A DNA stretch of 64,000 bases from UBA5951 sp012269555 (lineage in GTDB: Bacteria > Pseudomonadota > Alphaproteobacteria > Puniceispirillales > Puniceispirillaceae): positions 62,001-126,000 of the forward strand of contig JAYQTS010000008.1 of assembly GCA_038147755.1 (NCBI GenBank). Reading direction: 5' to 3'. Shown piece after piece: positions 8,094-19,109 of this stretch. Below the pieces are notes generated by a model. It did no database searches and had not been told where the DNA came from. It saw only the letters and a program-made list of their open reading frames with translations. The translations under genes and the position numbers were made by a program. Within the stretch, counting starts at the first letter, position 1; each line of letters starts with the position of its first letter.

Positions 8094-9722
8094 CTACATA
8101 TTCGGATAATTTGGTCCTCCACCACCCTCTGGGGTTACCCACATAATATTCTGAGTTGGGTCTTTAATATCACATGTCTTGCAGTGCACACAGTTTTGAG
8201 CATTTATTTGCAGATACGGTTCGGAACTATCCTCAGAGTGAACAATTTCATAAACTCCGGCAGGACAATAACGTTGCTCTGGAGAATCATATTTCTTTAG
8301 ATTTATTTTAATAGGTGCTTCTTGGTCTATCAATTGTAAGTGTGATGGTTGATTTTCTTCATGGTTAGTGGATGACAGATAAACTGAAGAGTTTTTATCA
8401 AAGCTAATTATATTATCAGGCTTCGGATACTCTATTTTTTTGCAGAATCTAGCTTCTTTTAATTGAACATGGTCCTCGTGATGCTTAAATGTCCACGGAG
8501 CATTTCCTCTTAATATAAATGTATCGAACGCGGAGTATATCATGCCTGCAAGAAAACCTCTAGAAAATGAAGGTCTGATATTGCGGACTTTATATAATTC
8601 TTTCCACAACCAACTGCTTTGTAATCTTGCCTCATATGATGTCGTTTCAGTGGTATTTTGCATCACCGCCTCAAAAACCGCTTCTGCTGCTAACATTCCC
8701 GACTTCATTGCTGTATGAGTTCCTTTTATCTTGGGAACATTTAAAAAACCAGCTGTACAGCCAACTAAACACCCCCCTGGGAAAGTTAATTTGGGTATAG
8801 ATTGAAACCCTCCTTCATTTAATGCCCTTGCACCGTAGGAAACTCGTCTTCCACCCTCAAAAATTGAACAAATCGAGGGATGTTTTTTAAACCTTTGAAA
8901 CTCTTCAAAAGGGGAAAGAAATGGGTTTTTATAATCAAGTCCGACTACATATCCTACAGCAACCTGATTGTTTGACAAATGATATAAAAAAGAGCCACCA
9001 TAAGTATCGGTTGGTAAAGGCCAACCGACAGAATGAAAAACAGTTCCCGGTTTGGACTTCTCTTTGTCTATATCCCATAATTCTTTTATTCCTAAAGCAA
9101 AAGTCTGTGGGTCCTTCCCTTCTCGTAAATTAAATCTTTTAAATAATTCTTTTGTAAGGTGCCCTCGGCACCCTTCGGCAAAAATTGTCTGCCTCCCAAT
9201 TAGTTCCATGCCTTGCATATAGTTTTCAGTGGGCTTTCCATCTTTTCCAACCCCTAAATCATTAGTTGCTATACCCCTAACAGAGCCTTTTTCATCAAAT
9301 AAAACCTCTGCCGCAGCAAACCCCGGATATATTTCAACACCTAAATTTTCAGCTCTTTCAGCTAACCAACGACAGAAAACACCAAGCGATATTATATAAT
9401 TTCCATCATTATTCATCTGTGGTGGTGTTGGGAGTTTATAATGCGATTTCCTCGATAAGAATACAAAATGGTCTTTTGTCACAGGTGTATTTAAAGGTGC
9501 TCCCAACTCGGCCCATTCGGGTATTAGTTCATTTAAGGCACGAGGCTCTAAAACTGCTCCAGATAAAATATGTGCGCCAATTTCACCACCTTTTTCGACT
9601 AAGCATACTGAAAGCTCGCTATTATTTTGAGAAGCAAGTTGCTTTAGCTTAATTGCTGCTGAAAGACCAGATGGCCCTCCCCCAATTATTACGACATCAA
9701 ATTCCATTGATTCGCGTTCCAT
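8094..9722 (-). CDS. Electron transfer flavoprotein-ubiquinone oxidoreductase
   Basis: Membrane-associated FAD and 4Fe-4S enzyme that passes electrons from ETF (fatty-acid and amino-acid dehydrogenases) to ubiquinone. The N-terminal dinucleotide fold VVIIGGGPSGLSAA binds FAD; the middle has the family segment GGFQSIPKLTFPGGCLVGC; the C-terminal cluster domain supplies cysteines in YCPAGVYE and NCVHCKTCD and ends in GGGGPNYPNM. About 542 residues, typical. The ATG at 9722 is preferred to one at 9752 because GTGGGG precedes it. ETF alpha/beta genes are not in the window. It precedes the TPR and ispE genes on the same strand. Confidence 0.95.
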   Translation of the reverse strand: MERESMEFDVVIIGGGPSGLSAAIKLKQLASQNNSELSVCLVEKGGEIGAHILSGAVLEPRALNELIPEWAELGAPLNTPVTKDHFVFLSRKSHYKLPTPPQMNNDGNYIISLGVFCRWLAERAENLGVEIYPGFAAAEVLFDEKGSVRGIATNDLGVGKDGKPTENYMQGMELIGRQTIFAEGCRGHLTKELFKRFNLREGKDPQTFALGIKELWDIDKEKSKPGTVFHSVGWPLPTDTYGGSFLYHLSNNQVAVGYVVGLDYKNPFLSPFEEFQRFKKHPSICSIFEGGRRVSYGARALNEGGFQSIPKLTFPGGCLVGCTAGFLNVPKIKGTHTAMKSGMLAAEAVFEAVMQNTTETTSYEARLQSSWLWKELYKVRNIRPSFSRGFLAGMIYSAFDTFILRGNAPWTFKHHEDHVQLKEARFCKKIEYPKPDNIISFDKNSSVYLSSTNHEENQPSHLQLIDQEAPIKINLKKYDSPEQRYCPAGVYEIVHSEDSSEPYLQINAQNCVHCKTCDIKDPTQNIMWVTPEGGGGPNYPNM

Positions 9723-9859
9723 ATAAACCCCACTATTTTTGTCACTATGCACAATTATTTTTATTCAAGTTTTGTTTAATAAACACTATCTAATTGTCTT
9801 TCACAAACTTAAGATATAGATAATAGGTTAATAATTATAAAATAAAGAACAAAGTGAAG

Positions 9860-10729
9860 ATGTCAGCTCACAATGCTACAAAAACAGTGTTAATCTCTCA
9901 ACTTTTCTGGCAGATGGAAATAGGTGCTGATGAATCTCTTTTTGCAACACCATGTTTTAAAGAAAAAAAAATCGGCTTAAAGGAATATTTTTCACTTTTG
10001 GAAAATACCAACAAATCTGATTTGACAACTAAAAATCTTAAGGAGGATTCCTTATTATCTAAAGAATCTTATCAAAGGTTTGACTCAGGAAAACCCAAAA
10101 TTGATAATTCGGGGTCTGATGTGAATGAAAAAAAAGAATTAGAGGCAATCAATTCTCTTAAGGAATTGAGGTTGGCCTTAGAATCATTTGAAGGCATAAG
10201 TCTTAAAAATACAGCAACTAACTTAGTGTTTAGCGACGGAAATCCTAACGCTAAAATTATGATTGTTGGCGAAGCCCCCGGGAAAGAAGAAGATAGGATT
10301 GGTGTCCCATTTGTAGGACAAGCCGGACAACTGTTAGATAGAATGCTTAAATCAATCGGTTTATCTAGGGACCAAACTTATATTACCAATATAATTCCGT
10401 GGCGCCCCCCTGGAAATCGAACCCCCTCTCAAGAGGAGGTTAGTCTGCTGAAACCATTTATTTTGAAGCATATCCAGTTAAAGAAGCCAGAAATCATACT
10501 TGCTTTAGGGGGTGTCTCCGCAAAAACAATTTTAGATGTTCAAACAGGAATTTTGAAGTTGAGAGGAAAAATTCATAATAAAAATTTTGGACTAGAAAAA
10601 CCAATCGTAGTTTTGCCTACATTACATCCTGCATATTTATTACGTGCACCAGCTCAAAAAAAGTTTGCTTTCGTTGACTTAGTTTTATTAAAACGATGTA
10701 TTTTAGAAAATGAAACCTTAAATAAATGA
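9860..10729 (+). CDS. Family 4-like uracil-DNA glycosylase lacking cluster cysteines
   Basis: Base-excision repair enzyme removing uracil from DNA. After a poorly conserved, charged N-terminal extension of about 105 residues comes the UDG core: motif A GEAPGKEEDRIGVPFVG (near residue 139), the segment ITNIIPWRPPGNRTP, and motif B LHPAYLLR. In family 4 enzymes four cysteines hold a 4Fe-4S cluster; here those places read FEGISLKNTA, IIPWRPP and EEVSLLKPF, with no Cys at all, so this protein should be cluster-free. It is divergent from ETF-QO. Start choice between GTG 9854 and ATG 9860 is not certain. Confidence 0.9.
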   Translation: MSAHNATKTVLISQLFWQMEIGADESLFATPCFKEKKIGLKEYFSLLENTNKSDLTTKNLKEDSLLSKESYQRFDSGKPKIDNSGSDVNEKKELEAINSLKELRLALESFEGISLKNTATNLVFSDGNPNAKIMIVGEAPGKEEDRIGVPFVGQAGQLLDRMLKSIGLSRDQTYITNIIPWRPPGNRTPSQEEVSLLKPFILKHIQLKKPEIILALGGVSAKTILDVQTGILKLRGKIHNKNFGLEKPIVVLPTLHPAYLLRAPAQKKFAFVDLVLLKRCILENETLNK

Positions 10730-10832
10730 ACAAATACTGCAACATCTTTCGCCATTTATTGACTTAGTAAAAAACAAAACGCATACAAATTAGTCAAGTT
10801 TAATGTAAACATTTTCTAGAGTAGAGTGTTTA

Positions 10833-12637
10833 ATGAAATATTTAAAATTACCTAAAACATCAGTCTTCGTGATAAATAATGCATTAATTTTTTTGGGATT
10901 TTTCTTTTTGTATTTTTTTCTGCAAAAAATGTTCTTTCAGAACAGTCTAACAATCACTTAGTAGATGTATCTCTTCCAAAACCCTTAAATTCTTCAGACG
11001 TTAAATTATATAAGGAAATTTTTTCGCTTCAGGAAATTGGTAAAATTAAAGAGGCAAACCAATTGATTGAAAAGCTATCTAATAGGATTCTTTTAGGTCA
11101 TGTTCAGTCTCAGAAATACCTGCATCCAAACGCTTGGCGTTCCACCTATAATGAATTGGAAACTTGGCTTTTAAATTATTCTGACCATCCAGATGCAAGC
11201 AGAATTAGTTGGCTCGCAAAAAAAAGAAAACCTAAATCTGCAAAGAATCCTATTCCACCGAAAAAGGGATATTTAAATGGTGTTGGTCAAAACGCTCCTC
11301 AGCGCTGGAGAGCAGTAATACCTGAGAGTTACAAGGGTAGAATATCTCCTCGGCAGACAGCATTTGTTGCAAACAAAGTAAGGCGTTATAACTTATTAAA
11401 AGAGCCAACTAATGCGAACAAATACCTCAGTAATTCAAGTAACCTTCGGTATTTAACCCCATCGGAGGAAGCTCATTTAAGAGGAGAAATTTCTCATGCA
11501 TATTTTATTTATGGACTTGATGATAAAGCTATTTTAACAGCTCGTCAGGCCATAGGTAAATCTCCCAAAACTTCTTATATGGCCTACTGGTCTGGTGGTC
11601 TTGCTTATTATCGTTCTTATCAATATGAATTATCAAAAATATATTTTAGAACTTTAGCTGATATGGAAGACGCTCCAGACCTGTTGCGCTCCGGAGCAGC
11701 TTTTTGGTCTTATCGATTGAGCTTGCGCGATAGTGATCCACAAAACGCCATCAAGTATCTTAACATTGCAAAAAATCTCGTAGATACCTTCTATGGTTTA
11801 ATGGCGTTGCAAATTTCAGGTCAAAAAATATCTGTAAATTTTCAAGGTCCATTTATTTCAGATGACTTCGTTCCATGGCTTACTCGAACAAGAGGTGGAA
11901 GACGTGTATTGGCTTTGTTACAAATTGGAGATTGGACCAGAGCTAGTAGGGAGTTGCGTTATTTGTATTCAGAGGCATCTTTTTTACAGCAAAAAGATAT
12001 GATGATGTTTGCGGTTTCTCATAATATGCCAGGACTTGCTTTCAGATTAGCTGATTTGCATTTAAAAAACACAGGCGAAGCATTCAATTCAGCATTGTAT
12101 CCGGAGCCTGAAACGCATATAAAATTTGATATTGATCCCGCTATAATTTATGGGATTATAAGGAAAGAATCTAGTTTTTACCCGCTTGCAAGAAGCAGGG
12201 CTCGTGCAACGGGGTTAATGCAAATTATGCCTGCGACGGCAGCCTTTATTTCAAAAGACAGACGTTTCGTCAATAAAAACAGACACTTGCTTAATAATCC
12301 AGATATCAATTTAAAATTAGGTCAAGATTACATTTTTCATTTGCTAGATACTCCAGTGGTTGACCAACATTTATTTAAACTGTTAGCTGCTTATAACGCT
12401 GGTCCTGGCAATTTAAATAAATGGATAAAAAAAATTGATTATAGAGGAGATAGTTTTTTACTTCTGGAGTCATTACCCGCAAGAGAAACACGAGCATATA
12501 TTAAAAGTGTTACTATGAATATTTGGATGTATCGGTTAAAACAGGAAAGTAATCTATCTCAATTAAGAACTCTTGTGCATGGAAACATTAGAAATGGAGA
12601 TATCGCTTTTTTGAGACCAAATGTTATTTCTAATTGA
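10833..12637 (+). CDS. Soluble-type lytic murein transglycosylase (frameshift in signal peptide)
   Basis: Periplasmic peptidoglycan-cleaving enzyme of the Slt70 class. The frame of the main part can be followed upstream to about 10920; a T7 run there breaks it from the ATG at 10833, and shifting by one base joins a hydrophobic signal peptide (INNALIFLGFFFLYFF) to SAKNVLSEQS. A long alpha-superhelical region follows, then the catalytic lysozyme-like domain: Glu in IIRKESSF, GLMQIMPATA, and LLAAYNAGPGNL. About 600 residues, normal for the family. It heads a run with moaB, rnhB and ccrM on the same strand. Confidence 0.9.
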
Positions 12638-12675
12638 TTTTATAGTATAACCACCAATCAAGAGAGGAATTTGTG

Positions 12676-13222
12676 ATGTCCAAATTGGACTTAACTAGAA
12701 ATTTTGTCCCAGTTAAGATAGCAGTTTTGACAATATCTGATACAAGAAGTTTAAAAGATGATAAATCTGGGGATTTGCTAGTTTCAAAGATTACGGATGC
12801 TGGCCATTTCTTAGTAAAAAGGGAAATCACTCAAGACAATATTCAGAAAATTAAGATAAACTTGCAACAAAGTATTCAAGATCCAGATATAGATGTTGTG
12901 ATATCGACAGGTGGAACTGGACTTACTGGTAGAGATGTAACGCCTGAGGCATTTCGAAGCATATTTGACAAAGAAATTGAGGGGTTTGGAGAGATGTTTC
13001 GATATCTTTCTTTTCAGAAAATAGGGACATCAACTCTGCAAAGTAGGGCACTTGCTGGTGTATCAGGTGGCACGTATCTCTTTCGCTTTACCAGGGTCAC
13101 CATCAGCATGCAGAGATGCTTGGGACGATTTGTTGGTTCATCAGTTAGATTATCGCCATAAACCCTGTAACTTTGTTGAAATTATGCCTCGTTTACTTGA
13201 GGCAGGAATTTCAGGACGCTGA
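12676..13222 (+). CDS. moaB: MoaB/Mog-like molybdenum cofactor protein (frameshift)
   Basis: Member of the MoaB/MogA molybdopterin-adenylyltransferase fold, acting in molybdenum cofactor synthesis. The motif VVISTGGTGLTGRDVTPEA and the N-terminal VLTISDTRS are clear. The frame breaks at about 13084: removing one C there turns the track into LFALPGSPSACRDAWDDLL, ending MPRLLEAGISGR at 13222, which is the normal C-terminus. The reconstructed protein is about 181 residues. AGAGAGGA precedes the GTG/ATG pair at 12673/12676. No other molybdenum cofactor genes are in the window. The gene ends 8 bp before rnhB. Confidence 0.88.
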
Positions 13223-13230
13223 ATTAGTTA

Positions 13231-13878
13231 ATGGCTAATCAACTTCCTTCTTTTGAACTCGAGGAGAAATATAAAAAGTATGGCTTAGTTGTAGGTGTTG
13301 ATGAGGTAGGTAGAGGACCTTGGGCGGGACCTGTTATGGCAGGAGCAGTTTGGATTAACCCCACCCTTTTGTCATCTCTACCCAGCGGAATTAGAGATTC
13401 GAAGAAATTAACTGCCAAAAAAAGAGAACTTATCTATAAGGAACTATCTAGCTTAAATATTGCCATGGCTACTGGCCAAGCGAATGTTGAAGAAATTGAT
13501 AGTTTAAACATCCTTAATGCTAGCTTTCTTGCAATGGAACGAGCTATAATCTCCCTTCAAAAAAAACTATCTTCAAATATTATGACTATTCTAGTTGACG
13601 GTAATAGGCTACCAAAATTTCAAAAATTTACTGGAAACATTAATTTTATTCCAGTTGTGGGGGGTGATAATATTAGTCTTTCAATTGCAACAGCGTCCAT
13701 CATAGCCAAACAAACCAGAGATTTATATATGTGCCAACTTCATCTGAGTTATCCACAGTATGGCTTCAATAAAAACAAAGGTTATGGCACAAAAGCTCAC
13801 CGAATTGCCTTAACAGAATGTGGCATAACATGCCATCATAGGGTGAGTTTTGCTCCTATAAAAGGGTTAAAATTTTAA
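13231..13878 (+). CDS. rnhB: Ribonuclease HII
   Basis: Cytoplasmic endonuclease that cuts the RNA strand of RNA-DNA hybrids and removes single ribonucleotides from DNA. 215 residues, normal size. The two-metal site is complete: Asp-Glu in GVDEVGRGPWAGPV, the Asp of RDSKKLT, the Asp of VDGNRLP and the Asp in VGGDNISLSIATASI; the end HHRVSFAPI is also typical. It lies between moaB and ccrM; in many alphaproteobacteria rnhB also neighbours the CcrM gene. Confidence 0.96.
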   Translation: MANQLPSFELEEKYKKYGLVVGVDEVGRGPWAGPVMAGAVWINPTLLSSLPSGIRDSKKLTAKKRELIYKELSSLNIAMATGQANVEEIDSLNILNASFLAMERAIISLQKKLSSNIMTILVDGNRLPKFQKFTGNINFIPVVGGDNISLSIATASIIAKQTRDLYMCQLHLSYPQYGFNKNKGYGTKAHRIALTECGITCHHRVSFAPIKGLKF

Positions 13879-14112
13879 ATCAAAAAAATATTTTATGGGT
13901 GCGAAACACCTTAGAAGAAATTTCCTATTTTCTGCCATTAAATATGAACAAATTTATACTTACATTATTTAATACTATATATACTCCATTTTATTCTGGA
14001 ACATACAACATATAGATTTTAATAAATTACTATTTATAACCAATTGACTTTTAATGATTTTTTTCGTTTTTATAAGGTTCAAATTTTAAGCGAAAATGAG
14101 TCTTTTCTAATC

Positions 14113-15179
14113 ATGAAATTGGATATCATAATTAATAATGACTGTATTGTTGCTCTGCGTGAAATACCTTCTAGCAGCGTTGATTTAGTTTTTGCTGACC
14201 CACCTTATAATTTACAGCTTTCAGGTGAACTAACTAGACCAGACCAGACTTTAGTTGCTGGTGTTAATGAATGTTGGGACCAATTTGATTCATTTAAAGC
14301 CTATGATCGTTTCAGTAAAGCGTGGCTAAAAGAATGTCATCGAATTTTAAAGCCAAACGCTGCAATTTGGGTAATTGGTAGCTATCATAATATTTTTCGA
14401 TTGGGAAAAATTCTTCAAGATCTTGGTTTTGGATATTAAATGATGTTGTATGGCGTAAAACAAATCCTATGCCAAATTTCCGTGGAAGACGTTTTACAAA
14501 TGCACATGAAACATTAATTTGGGCAGCAAAATCATCAAATTCCAAATATCAGTTTAATTATGACTCTATGAAAATGTTAAACGAGGATTTACAAATGCGT
14601 TCAGATTGGTCATTGCCTATTTGTAGTGGCCAAGAAAGGTTGAAAGATAATTTTGGTAAAAAGATACATCCTACACAAAAGCCAGAAAGTTTAATTTCAC
14701 GAATTATTCTGGCAACCACAAAGCCTGGAGATGTTATTCTAGATCCTTTCTTTGGAACAGGTACGACTGGTGCAGTGGCAAAAAAACTTAGAAGGCATTA
14801 TATTGGAGTAGAACAAGATCCGATTTATGTTGATTATGCAAAAAAAAGGTTACGCAGTATTCAACAGTTTGATGGGCAATTAGTTGATTTGACCGAGAAA
14901 CGTGATTTACCAAGAGTACCATTTGGAGCATTAATTGAACGAGGCTGGATAAAGGCAGGAGATGAACTATTCGATCAAAAAAATCGATATTCAGCAAGGG
15001 TCCGAGCAGACGGTTCTCTTGTTACTGTTGATAAGAAATCCGGTTCTATTCATTCTGTTGGGGCACAGCTACAGGGCGCATCAAGCTGTAACGGCTGGTC
15101 TTTTTGGTATGTTAAAAGAGAAAGTGGACTAGTTTCAATCGACAGGTTGAGAAATGATCTACGCAAAGAGATGCATTAA
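14113..15179 (+). CDS. ccrM: CcrM-type adenine-N6 DNA methyltransferase (frameshift)
   Basis: Beta-class adenine methylase expected to methylate GANTC and take part in cell-cycle control. Catalytic VFADPPYNLQL is near the N-terminus and the AdoMet-binding ILDPFFGTGTTGAVA follows in the C-terminal half, the order of the beta class. The CcrM-specific C-terminal extension ends in GWSFWYVKRESG and is needed for DNA recognition. The frame breaks at about 14425-14440; adding one T to a T4 run restores GFWILNDVVWRKTNPMPNFRGRRF. With this repair the protein is about 356 residues, normal. The ATG at 14113 is chosen because homology begins there. No restriction partner is adjacent. Confidence 0.92.
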
Positions 15180-15210
15180 CCTAAAACTCTTACAATATAA
15201 ATATTACAAT

Positions 15211-15747
15211 TTAAAACCTATAAGTTTGCAATGAAACAATAGGACACATTAATTTTTCCCTGCCTTTTAATTCTGTAAGTTCAATAATACATAATGCACC
15301 ACATATAATGCCGCTCGCTTTTTTAATAAGGGCCTGAGCCGCATTTAAAGAGCCACCTGTGGCTATTAAATCGTCAATAACTAAAATACGTTTTCCAGAT
15401 AATTGTCGTTCTGTTTGAATAGATAATTCAGCAGACCCATATTCTAGTTCATAACTTTGCACGAGAACTTTCCCCGGAAGCTTATTTGATTTTCTTATCA
15501 TTATAACGCCACAATTCAAGTTATACGCAAGCGGTGTAGCAAATAAAAATCCCCGGGCATCTATTCCACAAATTAAATCAGGTTTAAAAACGGTAGCTTC
15601 TTCACATAGAGCGTCTATTGTTTGTTTTAATAATCTTGGAGATTCTAAAATTGGACTTATATCATAAAATGTTATTCCTTTTTTGGGGAAATTAGGTATC
15701 TTTGCGATATGTTTGTCCAGAAAAAGCTTCGGTTTTTTAGTCGTCAA
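15211..15747 (-). CDS. apt: Adenine phosphoribosyltransferase
   Basis: Purine salvage enzyme converting adenine and PRPP to AMP. 178 residues, normal. The N-terminal FPKKGITFYDISPIL and the PRPP-binding motif ILVIDDLIATGGS are characteristic, and DLICGIDARGF forms part of the active site. Convergent with ccrM and 30 bp downstream of the malate synthase gene on the same strand. Confidence 0.95.
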   Translation of the reverse strand: MTTKKPKLFLDKHIAKIPNFPKKGITFYDISPILESPRLLKQTIDALCEEATVFKPDLICGIDARGFLFATPLAYNLNCGVIMIRKSNKLPGKVLVQSYELEYGSAELSIQTERQLSGKRILVIDDLIATGGSLNAAQALIKKASGIICGALCIIELTELKGREKLMCPIVSLQTYRF

Positions 15748-15777
15748 ATTGGTCTCATTTATTTTGCTATTAAAAAC

Positions 15778-17933
15778 TTATAAAGCAGATTTTTTTTCAA
15801 GTCTTCGTTTGTGAAGTATTGGTTCGGTATAACCAGATGGCTGATTTAAACCTTTAAGTACGAGGTCACAGGCCGCTTTAAAAGCAATCGAGGTTTCAAA
15901 ACTCTCACTCATTGGTTTATAGTGCTCATCCATACTATTTTGTTTATCCACAATAAAAGCCATTTTCTTCATTACTCTCATTACTTGCTCTTCAGTACAA
16001 ATTCCATGATGAATCCAGTTTGCCATATGTTGCGAAGAAATTCGCAAGGTGGCTCTATCTTCCATTAAACCAATATTGTGGATATCTGGTACTTTTGAGC
16101 ACCCAACACCTTGATCTATCCATCTGACGACATAACCTAAAATTCCTTGGGCATTATTCTCTAATTCCTGTTGTATATCATTATCTGACCAATTTGGCCT
16201 ATGTGCAGTTGGTATTGTCAATATATCGGATAATTCTGCACGCTTACGTTTTTCTATCTCTGCGTGTTTTTCAAATACGTTAACTTGATGATAGTGTAGT
16301 GCATGTAAAGTCGCAGCTGTAGGCGAAGGAACCCAAGCACAGTTTGCGCCAGCATCAGGATGACCAATTTTCTGTTTCATCATTTCATTCATTAAGTCAG
16401 GCATTGCCCACATACCTTTGCCAATTTGTGCTTTTCCTGAAAATCCGCACGCAAGCCCGATATCTACATTCCAGTTCTCATAAGCACTGATCCATGCTGC
16501 CTGTTTCATATCTGCTTTTCTTATCATTGCTCCAGCATTCATAGATGTATGAATTTCATCTCCCGTTCTATCAAGAAACCCCGTGTTAATGAAAGCCACC
16601 CTACTTTTAGCTGCTCTTATGCATTCCTTTAAATTGACAGTTGTTCTCCTCTCCTCATCCATAATACCAATTTTAGCAGTGTTAGCAGGCAAGTTTAAAA
16701 CGGTCTCAACCTTATCAAAAATTTCGCATGCAAAAGCCACCTCTTCAGGCCCATGCATTTTTGGTTTAACAATATATATTGAGTTGGTTCTAGAATTCCC
16801 TTTTACTTTAAAGTCATACATTGCTCCTATTACAGTCATAAAAGCGTCTAATATACCTTCTGGAATTTCACTTTTATCTCTAAGTAAAATAGCTGGATTC
16901 GTCATCAAGTGACCAACATTTCGAATTAACATTAATGATCGTCCGTGCAGAATTAAAGTATCACCATTTGGTGAAGTAAAAAACTTATCTGGGTTAAGTT
17001 TTCGCGTGAAGGTTTTACCCTCCTTCTTCATTTCAACAGATAAGTCACCTCTCATAAGGCCAAGCCAGTTTTGATAAGCAAGAACCTTGTCTTCGGCGTC
17101 AACTGCGGCAACAGAGTCTTCGCAATCCATTATGGTAGAGATGGCAGCTTCTATTATTATATCATTAATGCCAGCGTTATCTGATTTTCCAATCATGCCT
17201 TCAGGGTCAATTAAAATTTCTATATGAAGATTGTTTTTTTTAAGCAATATAGCATCCGGCCTATCAGTTGAGCCACGATAGCCAGAAAATTGTAGGTTAT
17301 CTTCGAGAGTTGTAGATGTTTTACCAATAAAAACCAATAATGACCCTTCTGAAATTGAAAATCCAGTGACATCTTTCCATAAAGCATCTTTTAATGGGCT
17401 ATGAACATCAAGAACCCCTCTAGCATAGCTGATTACTTTCTCACCTCTTATGGGATTATAGGTAGTAGATTTTTTAGCATCATCATTTTCTGAAATTACG
17501 TCCGTTCCATATAAAGCATCATAAAGAGAACCCCATCTAGCATTTGCAGCGTTTAATGCATATCGCGCATTCATAACTGGAACGACTAGCTGTGGACCAG
17601 CAATAGTCGATATTTCATCATCTATATTTGATGTTTCAATTTGAAAATCATTTCCTTCAGGGAGTAAGTAACCAATTTCTTTTAAGAAGGTAGTGTATTG
17701 TTCAGAATCAATGCTTGATGTCTTATTTTATCCAGCCAACCGTTTATTTCTTTTTGCAATTTTTCGCGCTTTTGCAAAAGTTGTCGGTTTTTAGGGGTAA
17801 GTGTTTCGGTAGCCTCTTCAAAATCTGCCCAGAAGTTATCTGGGTCTATGTTCAGTCCAGACAGCAATTCGTTATTTACAAAACTAAACAAGTTTTCATC
17901 GATGGATAGATTTCCAAAAGAAATATAAGTCAT
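15778..17933 (-). CDS. glcB: Malate synthase G (one frameshift)
   Basis: Condenses glyoxylate and acetyl-CoA to malate. The G-type monomer is about 720 residues; here the frame breaks near 17714 and the two parts, joined by adding one base, read through IDSEQYTTFLKEIGYLLPEG into VVPVMNARYALNAANARWG. Conserved segments include RTNSIYIVKPKMHGPEEV, GFLDRTGDEIHTSM, the AMPDLMNEMM region and WVPSPTAATLHALHYH. No isocitrate lyase is in the window, so glyoxylate may come from glycolate or purine breakdown; that is inference. The start is ATG 17933 or GTG 17939. Confidence 0.93.
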
Positions 17934-18112
17934 TTTCACACCCTAATATTATCTCTATCAAGTTTGCTTTAAAATGCATCTTGAACAGATATGTATTTAA
18001 AATAACAATCTATATTATCCTGTAACAAACACCTACACAAAATATTTATTCTATAATATGGAATAGCTTTCCACTTTTTTAAATACTGCAAAATATAAAG
18101 TGGGAGCATCAT

Positions 18113-18966
18113 CTAAAATTGGTTCTTGATCCAATTTTTAAGAGGGCCCTTCAAATCTTTTCTTTGAAGAGCAAATGCTATATTTGCCTGAAGAAACCCT
18201 AATTTTGAGCCACAGTCAAACCGTTTTCCAGAAAAATGATAACCAAAAAAAGGCGCTTTCCCAATTTCTCTACTCAACGCATCTGTGAGCTGGATTTCCC
18301 CACCTGCACCTTTAGACTGGGTTGACAAAGTGGAAAAAACAGAAGGCTGAATAATATATCTTCCAACTATAGCTATTGCTGATGGGGCATTTTTTGGTTT
18401 AGGTTTTTCAACTAAACCATGAACTTCAACAAGATTTCCAAATTTTTTTCCAGGGGTGATTATTCCATATGATGCGGTCTGCTCTGGCTCAACTTTCATA
18501 GTAGCTACCATATTACCCCCTTCCATGCTTCACACATTTCTTTAAGAGCAGGTTTCCCCAGAATTAGGTCGTCTGCAAGTAAAATAGCGACAGGCTCATT
18601 TGCAACAATGTTTCTAGCGCACCAAACTGCGTGACCAAGTCCAGCAGGCTCTTGTTGTCTTACATAAGATATAGAACCAGGTGGCTTCATCATTTCTTGG
18701 ACTGCAAGAAGCGCCTCACTCTTTCCTTTGACGTGTAATAATGTTTCTAATTCTGTTGAATGATCAAAGTGATCTTCGATAGCTGCCTTATTTCTTCCAG
18801 TCACAAAAATATACTCTTTAATCCCCGCTTCAGCAGCCTCCTCAACAGCGTATTGGATTAATGGTTTATCAACTATGGGAAGCATTTCTTTAGGTAACGC
18901 TTTTGTTGCTGGCAAAAACCTTGTTCCCAAACCACCCACGGGAAAAATAGCTTTTCTAATCTTCAT
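18113..18966 (-). CDS. galU: UTP-glucose-1-phosphate uridylyltransferase (one frameshift)
   Basis: Makes UDP-glucose for envelope polysaccharide. The nucleotide-binding start FPVGGLGTRFLPATKALPKE and the segment KPLIQYAVEEA are diagnostic. The frame breaks in a five-C run at 18516-18520; a sixth base restores CEAWKGGNMVATMKVEPEQ. The reconstructed length is about 285 residues, typical for GalU. It is divergent from ugd, which uses its product, UDP-glucose. Confidence 0.93.
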
Positions 18967-19109
18967 TTTATACCTATATTTAGTCTTAAAAGCTTAAGAG
19001 ATTTTTTATTGGTATGCAAAACTTGTTAAGAATAATAATACTTACTTAATCATTCAAAAGTCAAAAAATTACCAAACCCTAAAACTGAAAGAATTCAGAG
19101 AGGTTACAT

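Noticed and set aside
14113..15179. Restriction-modification system
   Set aside because: The methylase has the CcrM C-terminal extension and housekeeping neighbours; no endonuclease gene is adjacent.
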